A stretch of 64,000 nt of DNA, from the NCBI GenBank assembly GCA_964017155.1, contig OZ024854.1, positions 12,381,798 through 12,445,797 of the forward strand. Direction: 5' to 3'. The notes under the pieces were generated by a model. The model was not told where the DNA came from. It saw only the letters and a program-made list of their open reading frames with translations, and did no database searches. Position 1 is the stretch's first letter. Each line of letters begins with the position of its first letter. A program made the translations under genes and the position numbers. This document shows positions 24,447 to 37,700 of the stretch, piece by piece. The DNA is from Oasisia sp. SBJ-2009 (Eukaryota > Annelida > Polychaeta > Sabellida > Siboglinidae).

Positions 24447-25194
24447 TTCATTTCATACCACATTTTCACATAAGAACAGTCACTTTGAATGACTTTGGAA
24501 TCTCGCTTTAAAGATTTGAAACGAATTGTTTTGAAGGATTTCGTTTGTTGTAAATCGTTGTTAAGCACCCTTTCTTGTTTCGTACACGTATACAACTGAT
24601 TTGCTCATCTATGTAACGGGTACCATATACAATAGTGCACCATGGTTTCGTATACGCGCAGAAATGTATATTGATGAAGTAAATCGTAAATAAATCTAAA
24701 ATTTTAATTGCGTGGTCATTGATATCCGAGCTCATTAAATCATGGTTACACACACACGCACGCACGCACGGACGCACGCACGCACACACACACACACACA
24801 CATACACACACACACATGATATTATGTTATGTTATTATGGTATGATATTATGGTTGGGCAATGGATGTTAAAACGTTTCAGGCCCCTTAAATTTGATATA
24901 TTAAACTGAACAATTGCCCCTTCATCTACGGATGTTATAGAGATAACATGATCTGTTCAACGTTTCTTTGTTATGCTGAATACAACACACATTATATACG
25001 TATGATTACTGGTGTAGTCTCCCGTCGGGAGCAAACGGTACACTTCATCTGAAACAGGCCGAAAGACGGACGAAGTTACTTTTTATTTCCATTTTGATAA
25101 TATCACATACTGCTGTGTAGTTCCATATTCGCCAGACAACACTAATGTACAGACAAGTCTGCATGTAGAACACATTAAGCGACTGGTCTATGTG

Positions 25195-26818
25195 TTGAAT
25201 TCACAAACTCAGTTCTAGTGACCACACAAAGTGGCGGGTATGTGTATTATACTAATAAAGTAGTGGGTCTGTGTATTGAACTAACAAAGTGGCAGGTCCG
25301 TGTGTTGAACTAAAAAAGTGGCTATTCAGTGTTTTGAACAAACACCGTGGCTGGTCCGTGTTTTTAACTAACAAAGTGGCTGCTCAGTGTGTTGATCTAA
25401 CAAAGTGGCTGAACCGTGTGTTGAATTACCAATGTGACTGGTCCGTGTGTTGAATAAATATGTGGCTGGTCCGTATGTTGAACTAACAAAGTGGCTGTTC
25501 CGTGTGTTGAACTATCAAAGTGACTGGTCCGTGTGTTGAATAAATATGTGGCTGGTCCGTATGTTGAACTAACAATGTGGCTGGTCCGTGTGTTGAACTA
25601 TCAAAGTGATTGGTCCGTGTGTTGAATAAATATGTGGCTGGTCCGTATGTTGAACTAACAAAGTGGCTGGACCGTTTGTTGAACTACAAAGTGGCTGGAC
25701 CGTGTGTTGAATAAATATGTGGTTGGTCCGTGTGTTGAACTAACAAAGTGCCTGGCCTGTGTGTTGACCTAACAAAGTGGCTGGACCGTTTGTTGAACTA
25801 CAAAGTGGCTGGACCGTTTGTTGAACTAACAAAGTGGCTGGTCCGTGTGTTGAACTATCAAAGTGACTGGACCGTGTGTTGAATTAACACAGTGGCTGGA
25901 CCGTGTGTTGAATTAAAAAAAGTGGTTGGTCCGTGTGTTGAATTAAAAAAGTGGTTGATCCGTGTGTTGAAAAAAAAAGTGGTTGGACCGCGTGTTGAAT
26001 TAAAAAAGTGGTTGGTCCGTGTGTTGAACTAACAAAGTGGCTGGACCGTGCGTTGAACTAACAAAGTGGTTGGACCGTGCGTTGAACTAACAAAGTGGCT
26101 GAACCGTGTGTTGAACTAACAAATTGGCTGGACCGTGTGTTGAACTAACAAAGTGGTTGGTCCGTGTGTTGAACTAACAAAGTGGCTGGTCCGTGTGTTG
26201 AACTAACAACGTGGCTAGTCCGTGTGTTGAACTAACAAAGTGGCTGGACCGTGTGTTGAACTAACAAAGTGGCTGAACCGTGCGTTGAACTAACAAAGTG
26301 GCTAGTCCGTGTGTTGAACTAATAAAGTAGCTGGTCCGTGTGTTGAACTAACAAAGTGGTGGTCCGTGTGTTGAACTAACAACGTGGCTAGTCCGTGTGT
26401 TGAACTAATAAAGTAGCTGGTCCGTGTGGACATAACAAAGTGGCTGGACCGTTGGTTGAACTAACAAAGTGGCTGATCCGTTTGCTGCACTAACTAAGTA
26501 GCTGGTCCGTGTGTTGAACTAACAAATTGGCTGGTCCGTGTGTTGAATAAACAAAGTGGCTGAACTAACAAAGTGGTTTGTCCTTGTGTTGAACTAACAA
26601 CGTGGTTGGTCCGGGTGTTGAACTAACAAAGTGGCTGGTCCGTTTATTGAACTAACAAAGTGGCTGGACCGTGTGTTGAACTAATAAAGTGGCTGGACCG
26701 TGTGTTGAACTAACAAAGTGGCTGGACCGTGCGTTGAACTAGCAAAGTGGCTGGTCCGTGTGTTGAACTAACAAAGTGGTTGGTCCGTGTGTTGAACTAA
26801 CAAAGTGGCTGATCCAGC
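25195..26818. repeat. ~30-bp minisatellite, over 50 units
   Basis: Unit close to GTGTGTTGAACTAACAAAGTGGCTGGTCC, with variants GGACCG/GGTCCG, ATAAATATG and poly-A runs. The variants are interspersed in higher-order blocks (for example the ATAAATATGTGGCTGGTCCGT units at 25450-25650). It contains no significant ORF and lies just downstream of the NIDO gene's 3' end. Confidence 0.95.
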
Positions 26819-26866
26819 CAAGTAACAAACAGCCAAATCGTCGATACATTTTAAGGTAATATGTTT

Positions 26867-26872
26867 TTTATT
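26867..26872 (-). terminator. Candidate polyadenylation signal AATAAA
   Basis: AATAAA on the minus strand, about 200 bases after the NIDO-B stop, beyond the TA run. Motif only. Confidence 0.4.
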
Positions 26873-26952
26873 CGTAGCGACACAGACAACAACTGATCCT
26901 TTTCTTTACAACAATAAACGACCTTGCGACCATACTTGATAACGTGCGACAC

Positions 26953-27056
<104 letters not shown>

Positions 27057-27069
27057 TCGGACGTTATGG

Positions 27070-27245
27070 TCAACCGCAAGCGGAATACTCTGGGTGGAAG
27101 ACCAGGCCACCAGGGCACGGACGGATGGAGCAGTCACCCCATTCACTGCACTGCACGAACTTTGATTGGTCGTAATACTCGAAGTAGAACAACCCGGCAG
27201 CGGCGTTGGCAGGTTTGCACGGATTATTGTGGGTGCAGTCGTATC
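27070..27245 (-). CDS. NIDO-B exon 5: chitin-binding domain and stop
   Basis: 176 bp, acceptor TTTTAG, ending in TGA at 27072-27070. All six cysteines of a type-2 chitin-binding domain are in this exon, so the domain is one exon. A TA microsatellite begins 14 bases after the stop, in the 3' untranslated region. Confidence 0.88.
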
Positions 27246-27448
27246 CTAAAACATAATATTCGGACAGGAAATTGAATTAATATGTATAAGTTAGATGTTC
27301 ACCAATGTATTGTACAACTCATAGCATGTACAAAGGTTATGAGAGTCATACCAGAAACAGCAGTGTGCGTGGTCGTACGTGCGTGTATGCGTGAGTGTAT
27401 GTGTGTGTTCGTGCGTGCGTGCCTGTGTGTGTGCCTGCGTGTGTGTGC

Positions 27449-27531
<83 letters not shown>

Positions 27532-30500
27532 ATACCACACGGTTGCATGCCTGCGTGTGCGAGAGTATGTCATAACTTACACGCCTATTGCCTCTCTTGG
27601 TGAACCTAACAAGATTGAGAGGCACAATACGTACAGGTAGTCTACGGAATGGTTTACGTAGCTTACGTAGCTCAGTGTGTTTCACGTCGTAATGTTTAAT
27701 CATTCCAAAATTTAACTGAAAAGTCCATATCTTTATGTATTATGCGTGAACACGTTAATATAAACTGTACCTTGCGGTCCCCCAAACACGACTTCATTTC
27801 CATCGACTCTGAAGAACCAACGTCCAAGAGGTCCACAATTTTTAGTTAAATCGATATTTTCAGCTGCTGCTGTGTCAGAGCCGGGTAGCCAAACATTTCC
27901 TGCGGCGATCTTGAATCCCATCTGCAGAAATATTAACAAACGTGAATGTTATAAAATGTTACTGTACACGTATTGTTTGAGAAACTTCTTTTGTGCGCAA
28001 TATTACAACAATGCATTGACATACAAAACGTTTCACATCAAACAAAATCAATCAGAATATAACAAACACGTTTTGTTTAACTGGAAATCTTTTTAACTTC
28101 AAATATTTCTATGGGTAATCCAGATGTTACGTGCAGTTTACGAATCTAAGTATATTTAATATCGTTGCACACCAGCGGGTATTCATACAGTTGTCGAAAC
28201 AGTCACGCTTGTGCAGTTAAGATGGCCGCTATCTTAACTACTCTCGTTATTTCTACGGTCTATGTGGATGGATACAATTTCGAGGAGTGCCTGTTGTAGC
28301 TTAGTTTCTGCGTTGGCCGATGTTACGGCTGCTGCTGTTAGTTGTTGCTTTCCTTGATGTACAGTGTTCGCTAATACAGTGATCACATAGACTAAATGTT
28401 CATCTATATGCCTTAGACCCCGTCTGGTGACCGATCACTAAACATTTCAGTAACTGTGATAATAATCACGACGATGACGACGACGACGATGATGATGATG
28501 ATAATGCCTGACACTTGATTGCATATTTTGTTAAATGTTCAAAAGGTGTCCACTATCATTGCACACTACCCAATATATTCGAAGTTGTATTTGCACCGCG
28601 GTTTTTCCGAAAGCTGTACAAGTTATTAACGTGTGTATGCCACCAATAAACTATATAGCCGACTACGCCCAACTCTTCTGTAACAAATCGATATGTCAAA
28701 ATAAAACGTTATACTACCAACAATACGGACAACAATTGGTATTACAAAAAACACCTGTTATCAATCATTGCTCCACATGAGCAGCATTCTATTGGGAAGA
28801 GGTACACAGTATGGGGTGAGACGTAAATGACTTCTACAACGGGGCAAGACAATGGTAGCAGACAAATCTAGACTGTGCGATACCTGTGATGGTTTTAACC
28901 TATATGAAAGTCCATCCGGACAATGTATCAAAAATTCGCATCAATGATAAAACTGTTCAACCCACCTCGGCGTATCCGTAGTACCATGTATATGCATACT
29001 GTATGTCTTTGTAATTGAACATGACGAATGATGTAGTGCCGTCGTAAATCAGCACAACTTGGAATGTCACAATCTACATGATAAAACAAATCAACAACAT
29101 GAACATCATCCAGAGCCAAAAGACCTTTGATTCATTGAGAAGGTAAAGTTCACATATTGTGGTAGCCCGACTTCCGGGGAAAGTACAACTGGTGTTATTT
29201 TTATGTGCACGCGTGAAGTGATACAGGCTTTTCGAATTAACAAAAACGCATGCAACTAGTAAATACAAATGTGATTCAGAAAAATGTCCTGCCAATGAAT
29301 ACTATGTGTTGAGACTATAGGATTCATTAACTGCCAGCCTCGCAGCTGCTGCTTGAAAACTACAGGAGAAGCGATGTCAGATGTGGCTGGTGGGACAGCA
29401 TTCCAGGGACGTGCAGCTGAAGGCGGAAATGAATAGAGACTTGTCAGTGTTTGAGTCATGAGCTTGTGATTGTATCGTCTGTTTGAACACCTGTGTGGTT
29501 GGTGTAGGAGTGGGTGATGACAATCTTATTTATGACTTTGTACATCGTACAGACTTCGTCGACCTTTCCTTGGTTATCGAGCTATGGAAGCTGAAGTGTG
29601 GCAACGTGGTTAGAGACATTTGTCATTGGTGTACAATATCGATGTCAGATTTGGGACTGGTGATACATATTCCAGTACTAGACGGGCATGTTCAGATTTA
29701 TATATACGAAGGCGCTTTTCTTGTAGGCCTTTGGAATCCTTTTTGTTTCCCCCGTTGAGATGCTCATCATTCTCCACACCAATATACTTTACGCTAGTTT
29801 CTTATTTGAGAGTTTGTCCGTGTAAGGATTGGTTGTATTTAATAGGTTTTCGATTATTTGTGTCTGTCATCACCTCGAATTTGTCTATATCGAGCTGCAT
29901 TTGCCATTTGTCACCCTTTAAATCCGCATAGTCCAGTTCTTGTTGCAGACACTTCTTATCATTAGTTGTTTTACGCGAAAGTAGTTATCATCTGCGTAGA
30001 GTCGCAAAGGCTAACAAATAGCTTTTAATATAAGATAAAAAAATGTTACGCGTGTATTCGAAATAAAGAGAAAGTTCAGGATAAGGTCGGTCCTTTAGAA
30101 GATGGTGATAGAAGCACTATAACGGAGGGATTATTAATGGCATAAAACCTAAATGAGTATTTTAGTTCGGTTTTACCAGGGAAGATATTAGTGCATAACC
30201 AATACCAGATAGTAAGTTAGAAGGGAGATCGTCAACCTATTTAGGACAACTAATTGTTACCCTAAAATGGTAGCTACAAATATATGGGATATGAGGGATA
30301 GTGAATTACGTGGAGTGGATGGGATTCCTCCCAAATTACTAATGAAAATTGTAAAACAAATTAGCACACCGTGCAATGTTCAATTTGTCATTACAGGGGG
30401 AATAGTTCCGTTAGAATGAAAAAATCAAACAACGTACCACTATTAAAAAAAGGTTCGAGAAACAAGACAGTGAACAATAGACCAGTGAGTTTAACATCGG

Positions 30501-33224
30501 TGATTTGCAAACTATTAGAAAGAGTAATTAAAGATCACTTAGTTGATTTTTTGTTATAAATAACTTAACAAATATGTTATGTTTGTTTGGAATACATCAC
30601 AAAGTAAAGAAATTAGATGAGGGATCACCAGTAGATATAATCTACTTATATTAAAAAAACCTTTGACAAAGGAATATGAAATGGTATGATTAACTCAAAA
30701 GAAATATGATTAAGCAAAATAAAGGTCAAACTGGGAATCAATTTTGAGTGGAATACCGCAGGGATCAACATTTGGACCATTTTTATTCTTAATATATATA
30801 TATATATATCAATGATTTGGATGATGATGTAACAAGCAATGAGTCGAAGTTTGGGCACGATACAAAAAGTGCTTAGACAAATTAAAAGTGATGCAGATAG
30901 ACAGCATTTACAAGATGTTCTTAATAAGGTGACCGAATGGTCTCAGAAGTGGCAAATGCTGTTTAATCTTTGGAAGTGTAAGTGCCACCACACAAGACAA
31001 GGGAATGAAGATGCACAATATAGAATGGGTGGTACTGTACTAAATACTAGCGTACAAGAAAAGGACTTAGGATAAACTATTACTGCTGATATGAAGGTAT
31101 CAGAGCAGTGTGGAATTGTAGGGCGAAGGGAAACCAAATTCTTGGATGAATTATACGAAATAGAGGGTACAAGGAAAAAGAACCAATAATACCGCCGTAC
31201 AAAACACTATTTAGGCCTTGTTTTGAATCTTGTATACAGGCATGGAGGCCATGCCGCAAGACGGATGTTGATATGCTAGAAAGAGTACAAACGAGAGCAA
31301 CCAATATTATATCAAAACACAGGAATATTAGTTATAAAATGAGTCTAAGAGAATGTGGTTTAGCAACACCAGAAACCAGGAGATTGAGAGGAGATAAGAT
31401 AGAAGTATTTAAAATATTGAATGGGTATGAAAATGTTGACTGAAATATTTGTTTCCGGTTAAGTAAGAGAAAAGAACTAGAGGACATGGAGTTACATTTA
31501 GCAAAGAAGCAGTGTATACTAGATATTAGAAACATTTCTTTTTCACAAACAACAGTAAATTAATGGAACAGATTATCAGCTGACTGTGTAGTTGCCAATA
31601 GTGTTAATATAGCTAAAAATACAATCAACTTATACCTAAGAAGGGCGGGGTACACTGAGATAGATTGTTTGGACACTCGATAAGTCAAAGGGCTTCCTTG
31701 TCCACCTGCCATCTAGAATTGATTCTCTAGGTGGCAATCTTGTTAAACCTAGAGTCTGATTTTGCTTTGGGTATTTTCAATGATGTCTTTTATGTATAAT
31801 TTGTTATGAAGAATAGCGCAGGGACCAGCACAGATCCCTGGTGTACTCTAAATATAACGTTGTCATTGATGATTTTATTCCCTCAACAAATACAGCTTGT
31901 GTCCTGCCAGAGAGGAATGCTTCTGTCCATTTTAGTTAATTATATCGGATGACATAATAGTCAGCTTTTAAGAGGTGCTGATGTGGAACGTTATCGAAGA
32001 CATTGCCCAAGTCAAGAAATACCGCGTTAGTGTCCCCGCTTAAATTTGTTTACTTGCAAAGTCATCGATGGTTACTATTAACAGTGTGTGACATGGTCTC
32101 CATTTCCGAAAATCGTATTGGGTATTGGTAATTATATTTCTTCGTTCCACCCAGGTGTACAGTTACCTCGGATCTGATGACATGTTCGAGGAATTTTCAT
32201 GCCTGCATATTTGGGACATAGGTTTATAGTTATCAACTCGGATAAAGTTTCCTCTTTTAAAAATCTGACTGTATCATAGCATGTTTCCATATTGCAAGAA
32301 AGTCGGTAGTTTGAAGTGATCTCTGGAATAATTGAGTGCAGGGCGTGTTCCTTTTCTCCAGACTGTAGAAGGCGGCACAAAAAGGAACGTGCAAGCTCGA
32401 TTAGGAGAACATTCGATTAATATAAACATGTTTGGACATCTGGACAGTTCTTTTGAAATATGCACACGATTAAATTATATAGCGCATACCAATTAACAGA
32501 GAATGTCTAAGAACGTTTATTAGAAGAAGCCGGTTGAGCGGTACAAAGGGATTACTGTATTCATGCGAATTAATCACTACAACTGTCCAGGTTAATGTGT
32601 TGACAATCGTCGTCATATTGCCTACACTTACCGGTGTCGTGTCATCACCTCCGAAGTAAGTGACGCGATCCCAGGTTGCGATGAACAACCATTCGGCGGA
32701 AAACCCGGAGGCTCCAGAATTACACTGTCTGACGTGTTTAGTTGCCTTTGCAAGAAGAGGGCCACTTGTGACTTCTCTATAGAAGATGGTGCCGTTGCCG
32801 ACTCTTGTGTCGTGATCCATAAAGTACGGTAGGATTACGGAAGTCCCGAAGACGAAGTAGCCGTTTCTGGACATCTGCAGGAATGAGAAACATTTGCTGC
32901 TGCACTGATATTCCCAAGTAGACGTTACTATGTAGAACATTAATAACATTATTCACAGCGTTGATAATTATTAAAGCCTGAGATCGAGTTGCTTTTCGTT
33001 TTCATACGAGATAACGACTGTGACAGTGACGTCAACACAAGTACCTCGAAACCAAGACACAATCACATGCTCGTAGATTTATGTATATTATGATTATGCA
33101 AAATACGTAATGCCATGCAACGAAAGTTTGACGTTGATTTGTTAATTTGTAGGTTGTATATCTGTAATAAAACAAAGTCACTTGTTAGATTAAATACAAA
33201 TAAATTACCGTTTTATATATATAT

Positions 33225-33282
<58 letters not shown>

Positions 33283-35938
33283 AAGTTAGCGGGTTGGAAG
33301 AACAACCTACTGTCTCCATGACAACGTTACCCCCAAACTGAGATCGACGGCGACGGTGAAGGGAGTGAAAGCGGCAACGATCCAAAGAAAAGCAGAGAAG
33401 AGGTTGCTAAACATCAGAATATCCCAGTGCCATTTCATTGTGAATAAGTTACAAGACGAAAAGGAAGCACTCGAAACGAAACTGCTTACGAAACTAACCT
33501 AACAGAAGCGGAAATGGTGGAAATGTCATCGTTCAATGATCATGCGCACGACGCCATGTTCCGAAAAAAGAGGGAAAGGCAGCAACGGAAGTACGATCAG
33601 CTGTCACGAAAACGACAACAAACTGGCCATAGCGTGCACAGTGGACAACGGGATTACCCAGCTAACATAACAGAGAGGTGGGTCATTAATCTAGCTGATA
33701 GACACTTAGACAGGGACGAAGTTAGCCTGTTGAAGAAAGGGCTAAATGTCGCGGTCACCTCACAGAGCCTCCCCATCGACGATGTAGTAACGGAAACAGA
33801 GATGGCCTGTAAGAACATCAACGAGAAATACAGGGCCGACGGGTTTAGAAGTAAGATGGCCAAAGCGGTCACTAAACACAGATCCAGACAGATCAGACCA
33901 AATGTTTCACTGGAAGAGAGAAAAGCACTCTAAAATCTAAGGAAGGATATACATGTACATATCATACCAACTGAACGTTACAGAATCGACAAGAAAATAG
34001 CAGGCCTATTAGCGGATGTCAACAGCTATGACAAATTGAAAAAGGATCCTACCAGAGTGTACACTAGCAAATTAGTTAACCCCATGAAAGATTGACAAAG
34101 CACAAAAACTATATCAGATGCGCTATACTACACGATCTACCCTACATAATAAGAAGCAGTGCCAACATTCTATTGATTGCCAAACATCCACAAGAACAAA
34201 ATAACAGTAAGATCGATAGTGTCAAGTATAGGCAGTATAACATAACAGACAGCCAAATACATAGCTTCAGTACGGAGCCCATTGGTAGGAAGAACTGAAT
34301 TTTTTTAATCAGCACACAATTTTAGATAAGATTGAAGAGTTGGAATTCCACCGGGGAGAAAAGGAGTATCGTTTGATGTGACAACCCTGTTAACCAGTAT
34401 CCCAGTGGCAGAGGTGTTGTCATTGATAAAGGAAATATTAAACCAGGAAAGACTGAAAGACAGATGCGAATTATCAGTAGACCAGAGCACTACCCTGTTA
34501 GAAATATGTCTGACCATCACATCTTTTAGTTACAATGGAGTGTTCTACAAGCTGAAGAAGGTAGCAGCCATGGGTTCACCAGTATCCCCAATAGTGGCGA
34601 ACCTGACCATAGAACATTTTGAAGAACGATCGACCAGAAAAGCACCTCACCCTCCATACATCTGGTTGAGATACGTGGATGATACATTCACAGTGCTTCA
34701 AGAGAGTGAAGTTGAACATTTCACACAACATCTGATCTGTATGGATGAATACATCAAGTTCACAGTAGAAATTGGACGGAACAACACGCTAGCCCTCCTA
34801 GAGACATATATATTATGTCTGAAGGATGACTCGTAAACCAAGGTGATGGTATATCGGAAAGCGACACACACACAGACCAGTATGTGAACTGGAAGTCATA
34901 CCACCTATCAGAACACAAACGCTCTGTGGTGTGGACCTTCTTGCAAAGAGCAGAACGTGTGACATCAGAGGAGGAGGGTAAGACCAAAGAGGCGGAACAC
35001 ATAAAATGGTCCTGAAATTGAACGGCTACAAACCTTGGATTTTTAACACCATACATCCAAGGAGAAACAAAGAGAATATAAACACAATAGAAACCAACAT
35101 AATACAATATGCCATAGGTCTCCCCTACATTGGTACCCTGTCGGAACAGTTGGCAATGATTTTCAAAGCCTATGATATACCAGTGTACCACAAATTTATC
35201 AACACCCTGAGGTCCCTGCTGGTGCACCCGAAAGACAAGACAGACAAAGCGGCAACGTGTGGTGTGGTATAAGACATCCAATGCCCGGACTGCAACCAAT
35301 AGTACATAGGGAAAACAGCGAGACCACTGGGCACACAAATTAAAGAACATCTGTCGTGTCGCCAACCCCTAACAACAGTAAGTGAACACAAGTTAAAAAC
35401 AGGCCACCAGTGTTCAATGAAGGATGGAACAATCATCGACAGTGAAGAAAACTGGCACAGGAGGAAAATAAAAGAGGCCATAAACATACACAGGGGCAGC
35501 CGGTTTTAAACAGAGACATTGGTCAGGAACTCACGCCGGTCCTGATATAGCTTGTGTCACATGCTGCAAGTCATGCGACACTACACGTACGGGGACATTC
35601 AGTTCGCTGAAGAAGACCGTGAGAAACGATCGATATATACGGAAGAAAACAAAACAGTTTCTTGAGAGGTAATTTATGTTTATTTATCATGAACCAAGAA
35701 ACCGGAACTTTACATTCGAACATTATTAGATTCTTACCTCCATATTTTGATGATTTATGCCATCAAACTTAAACGCCCGTTGCAGATTGGAGACTGCGTA
35801 GCTATTGTCATCGCCCGGCGGTACGATCGTGTCGTCATGATCTAGGCCATACGGGTACAGCAGTTCTGCCAAACCTAGCGCCACCAATTGCGCACACACC
35901 GCCAACAGGAACCACGAATGTACATTCAATGAAGACAT
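27070..35938 (-). CDS. Secreted NIDO + chitin-binding protein (copy B, 5 exons, intact)
   Basis: Exons 35938-35738, 32874-32632, 29073-28966, 27921-27771 and 27245-27070 have matching phases (0,0,0,1) and give one open frame of 879 bases: 292 residues plus TGA. Residues 1-24 are a signal peptide (hydrophobic core, AxG-LA end). Residues 25-235 form a NIDO domain: LYPYG at the start, [33 protein letters not shown] and GRWFFRVDG. Residues 238-291 carry six cysteines (238, 244, 267, 273, 278, 291) with GLFYFEYY and [14 protein letters not shown], a type-2 (peritrophin-like) chitin-binding domain. NIDO proteins are extracellular, so a matrix or chitin-coat role is likely but inferred. Intron 1 holds a Penelope-like element, intron 2 three LINE fragments and intron 4 a TA run. 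Confidence 0.87.
27450..27527. repeat. (TA)n microsatellite, NIDO-B intron 4
   Basis: About 39 units, bordered by a TG/CG-rich stretch (27365-27449). Confidence 0.97.
27771..27921 (-). CDS. NIDO-B exon 4
   Basis: 151 bp, phase 0 in and phase 1 out (donor CAAG/GTACAG). Encodes [16 protein letters not shown] and [13 protein letters not shown], the C-terminal end of the NIDO domain. Confidence 0.9.
28518..28915. repeat. Intron-3 segment paralogous to the palindrome spacer
   Basis: Aligns with 5643-6042. It gives the unrearranged state next to the palindrome axis. Confidence 0.8.
28966..29073 (-). CDS. NIDO-B exon 3
   Basis: 108 bp, 36 codons, phase 0/0, acceptor TCATGTAG, donor GAG/GTGGGT. 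Encodes [18 protein letters not shown] and [17 protein letters not shown], the core of the NIDO fold. The longer ORF at 28928-29119 is a wrong frame. Confidence 0.9.
29325..29995 (-). mobile_element. LINE RT C-terminal fragment 'LINE-4'
   Basis: Minus-strand remnants: LYADD (motif C), [11 protein letters not shown], then further down [18 protein letters not shown]. Typical of Jockey/Rex1/CR1-group C-termini; many stops. In NIDO-B intron 2. Confidence 0.7.
30040..31680 (+). mobile_element. CR1/L2-group LINE fragment 'LINE-1'
   Basis: The plus strand has RT pieces: [20 protein letters not shown] (30471-30530), [13 protein letters not shown] (about 30760), [20 protein letters not shown] to VQEKDLG (30865-31075), then [29 protein letters not shown] and YLRRAGYT near 31650. 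Palm and thumb regions are in correct order with stops and frameshifts. Its 3' half recurs in both palindrome arms. Confidence 0.82.
31690..32150 (-). mobile_element. LINE RT fragment 'LINE-2'
   Basis: The minus strand reads [31 protein letters not shown] and [13 protein letters not shown]. Inverted and tail-to-tail with LINE-1. Same composite as in the palindrome arms. Confidence 0.75.
32632..32874 (-). CDS. NIDO-B exon 2
   Basis: 243 bp, 81 codons, phase 0/0, acceptor TTCCTGCAG, donor CCG/GTAAGT. Contains [19 protein letters not shown] and [18 protein letters not shown]. Paralogous exon at 13677-13919. Confidence 0.9.
33214..33283. repeat. (TA)n microsatellite at Penelope element border
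   Basis: Replaces the left terminal sequence that copy A still has near 14265. Confidence 0.95.
33285..35675 (+). mobile_element. Penelope-like element, copy B (degenerate)
   Basis: In NIDO-B intron 1, antisense to the gene. The N-terminal frame 33514-33933 is open for 139 codons. The RT core at 34378-34836 has [19 protein letters not shown] and [20 protein letters not shown] remnants ([33 protein letters not shown]) lie at about 35290-35500. About five stops or frameshifts separate these blocks. It is better preserved than copy A but not coding. Confidence 0.88.
35738..35938 (-). CDS. NIDO-B exon 1: start, signal peptide, NIDO N-terminus
   Basis: 201 bp, 67 codons. The ATG is 38 bp from a TATA box. 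Signal sequence, then AELLYPYG and VPPGDDNS, the usual opening of NIDO domains. Donor GAG/GTAAGA. Confidence 0.88.
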
Positions 35939-35975
35939 GATGAGGTCTTGCTAACGTATCTGTCGGAGAACCTGA

Positions 35976-35983
35976 CTTATATA
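35976..35983 (-). promoter_or_regulatory. TATA box of NIDO-B
   Basis: TATATAAG, 38 bases from the ATG. It implies a very short 5' leader. The surrounding block (GGTCGCGACTATATAAGTC) is also conserved in copy A. Confidence 0.65.
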
Positions 35984-36880
35984 GTCGCGACCACCGGGTA
36001 GGACTTCACTGCTTGTGCGTGAAGCTTCGCCACTCCATCTCTTCTGTCATTACCAGCTGTTGCCTGTCCACACGTTATATGTTCCAATGATTCATTACCA
36101 AACCGGTTGTTGACCTGAACAATTAACGTCTGTAACGTGAATTGGTTTCTAAGATATTGCTCGCATTTTGTTCAAACTAGCAGAATTTGTATTTAATGAT
36201 GTCGGTGCAAAATTTTCCGAAAGCCCAGTAACAAGACTGGCGCAATAAAAACAATATAGACAAAAACACGAAATACCAACACTGCAGCAGTGTATTAATA
36301 TTATACGTATAAATGTTTTTTTTTGAAAAACAGATAAGGATATCATGAATACAAAAACGTATTAAATAATCTAGTATTACTCCAAAGCCAGATGAAAAAA
36401 TATACTTAAAAAAGTATTACCATTATCCGTCAAACAAATCGTATGGCCTGAGTCGTTATAGAGAAACAATAACAAAATCACTTTTAGTATAAACTATCAT
36501 AAAGTTATCACATATACCAAGTTGTTTATATTTTTAAATCGCTACAAAAACAACAATTATAAATCGCCGTGATATAGTAATATAATATAAACGTGGTTTT
36601 TATAACATGACAATTAATAGCATGTTTGCAATGCAATTTCATACGATCTATTTTCGTAAAATATGTCATATATGTTTTATCTCGATATGCAAGACGTCTT
36701 CTGTGTAATAAACTGGTCGTTATTTCTCTCTATATGGACCCACATCTACGTCAATTGTTGACGTGTTTGGCTCGTGTGTGGTCGGTATGTGTGATCTAAG
36801 GGATATTGTTCTTTTTGTTTGCTTATGTAGAATGCAGTTTTGTTGTTCCGAAATAAAATTTGATTATGTTTGGTTTGGTT

Positions 36881-37700
36881 TGGTCTGGTCTGGTCTGGTC
36901 TGGTCTGGTCTGGTCTGGTCTGGTCTGGTCTGGTCTGGTCTGGTCTGGTCTGGTCTGGTCTGGTCTGGTCTGGTCTGGTCTGGTCTGGTCTGGTCTGGTC
37001 TGGTCTGGTCTGGTCTGGTCTGGTCTGGTCTGGTCTGGTCTGGTCTGGTCTGGTCTGGTCTGGTCTGGTCTGGTCTGGTCTGGTCTGGTCTGGTCTGGTC
37101 TGGTCTGGTCTGGTCTGGTCTGGTCTGGTCTGGTCTGGTCTGGTCTGGTCTGGTCTGGTCTGGTCTGGTCTGGTCTGGTCTGGTCTGGTCTGGTCTGGTC
37201 TGGTCTGGTCTGGTCTGGTCTGGTCTGGTCTGGTCTGGTCTGGTCTGGTCTGGTCTGGTCTGGTCTGGTCTGGTCTGGTCTGGTCTGGTCTGGTCTGGTC
37301 TGGTCTGGTCTGGTCTGGTCTGGTCTGGTCTGGTCTGGTCTGGTCTGGTCTGGTCTGGTCTGGTCTGGTCTGGTCTGGTCTGGTCTGGTCTGGTCTGGTC
37401 TGGTCTGGTCTGGTCTGGTCTGGTCTGGTCTGGTCTGGTCTGGTCTGGTCTGGTCTGGTCTGGTCTGGTCTGGTCTGGTCTGGTCTGGTCTGGTCTGGTC
37501 TGGTCTGGTCTGGTCTGGTCTGGTCTGGTCTGGTCTGGTCTGGTCTGGTCTGGTCTGGTCTGGTCTGGTCTGGTCTGGTCTGGTCTGGTCTGGTCTGGTC
37601 TGGTCTGGTCTGGTCTGGTCTGGTCTGGTCTGGTCTGGTCTGGTCTGGTCTGGTCTGGTCTGGTCTGGTCTGGTCTGGTCTGGTCTGGTCTGGTCTGGTC
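36881..37700. repeat. (TGGTC)164 pentanucleotide array
   Basis: Perfect 5-mer for 820 bp, starting from a TTTGG seed shared with copy A. It gives three overlapping spurious ORFs of about 280-320 codons. Confidence 0.98.

Larger units (their letters stand above)
32235..36880. repeat. Segmental duplication, copy B
   Basis: Collinear with 13280-17960 in the same orientation; carries the intact gene. The distance between copies is about 19 kb. Confidence 0.92.

Noticed and set aside
27070..27245. Suspected frameshift in NIDO-B exon 5
   Set aside because: Careful codon counting across 27120/27121 shows the frame is continuous into [14 protein letters not shown] and TGA; the suspicion came from dropping four bases when reading.
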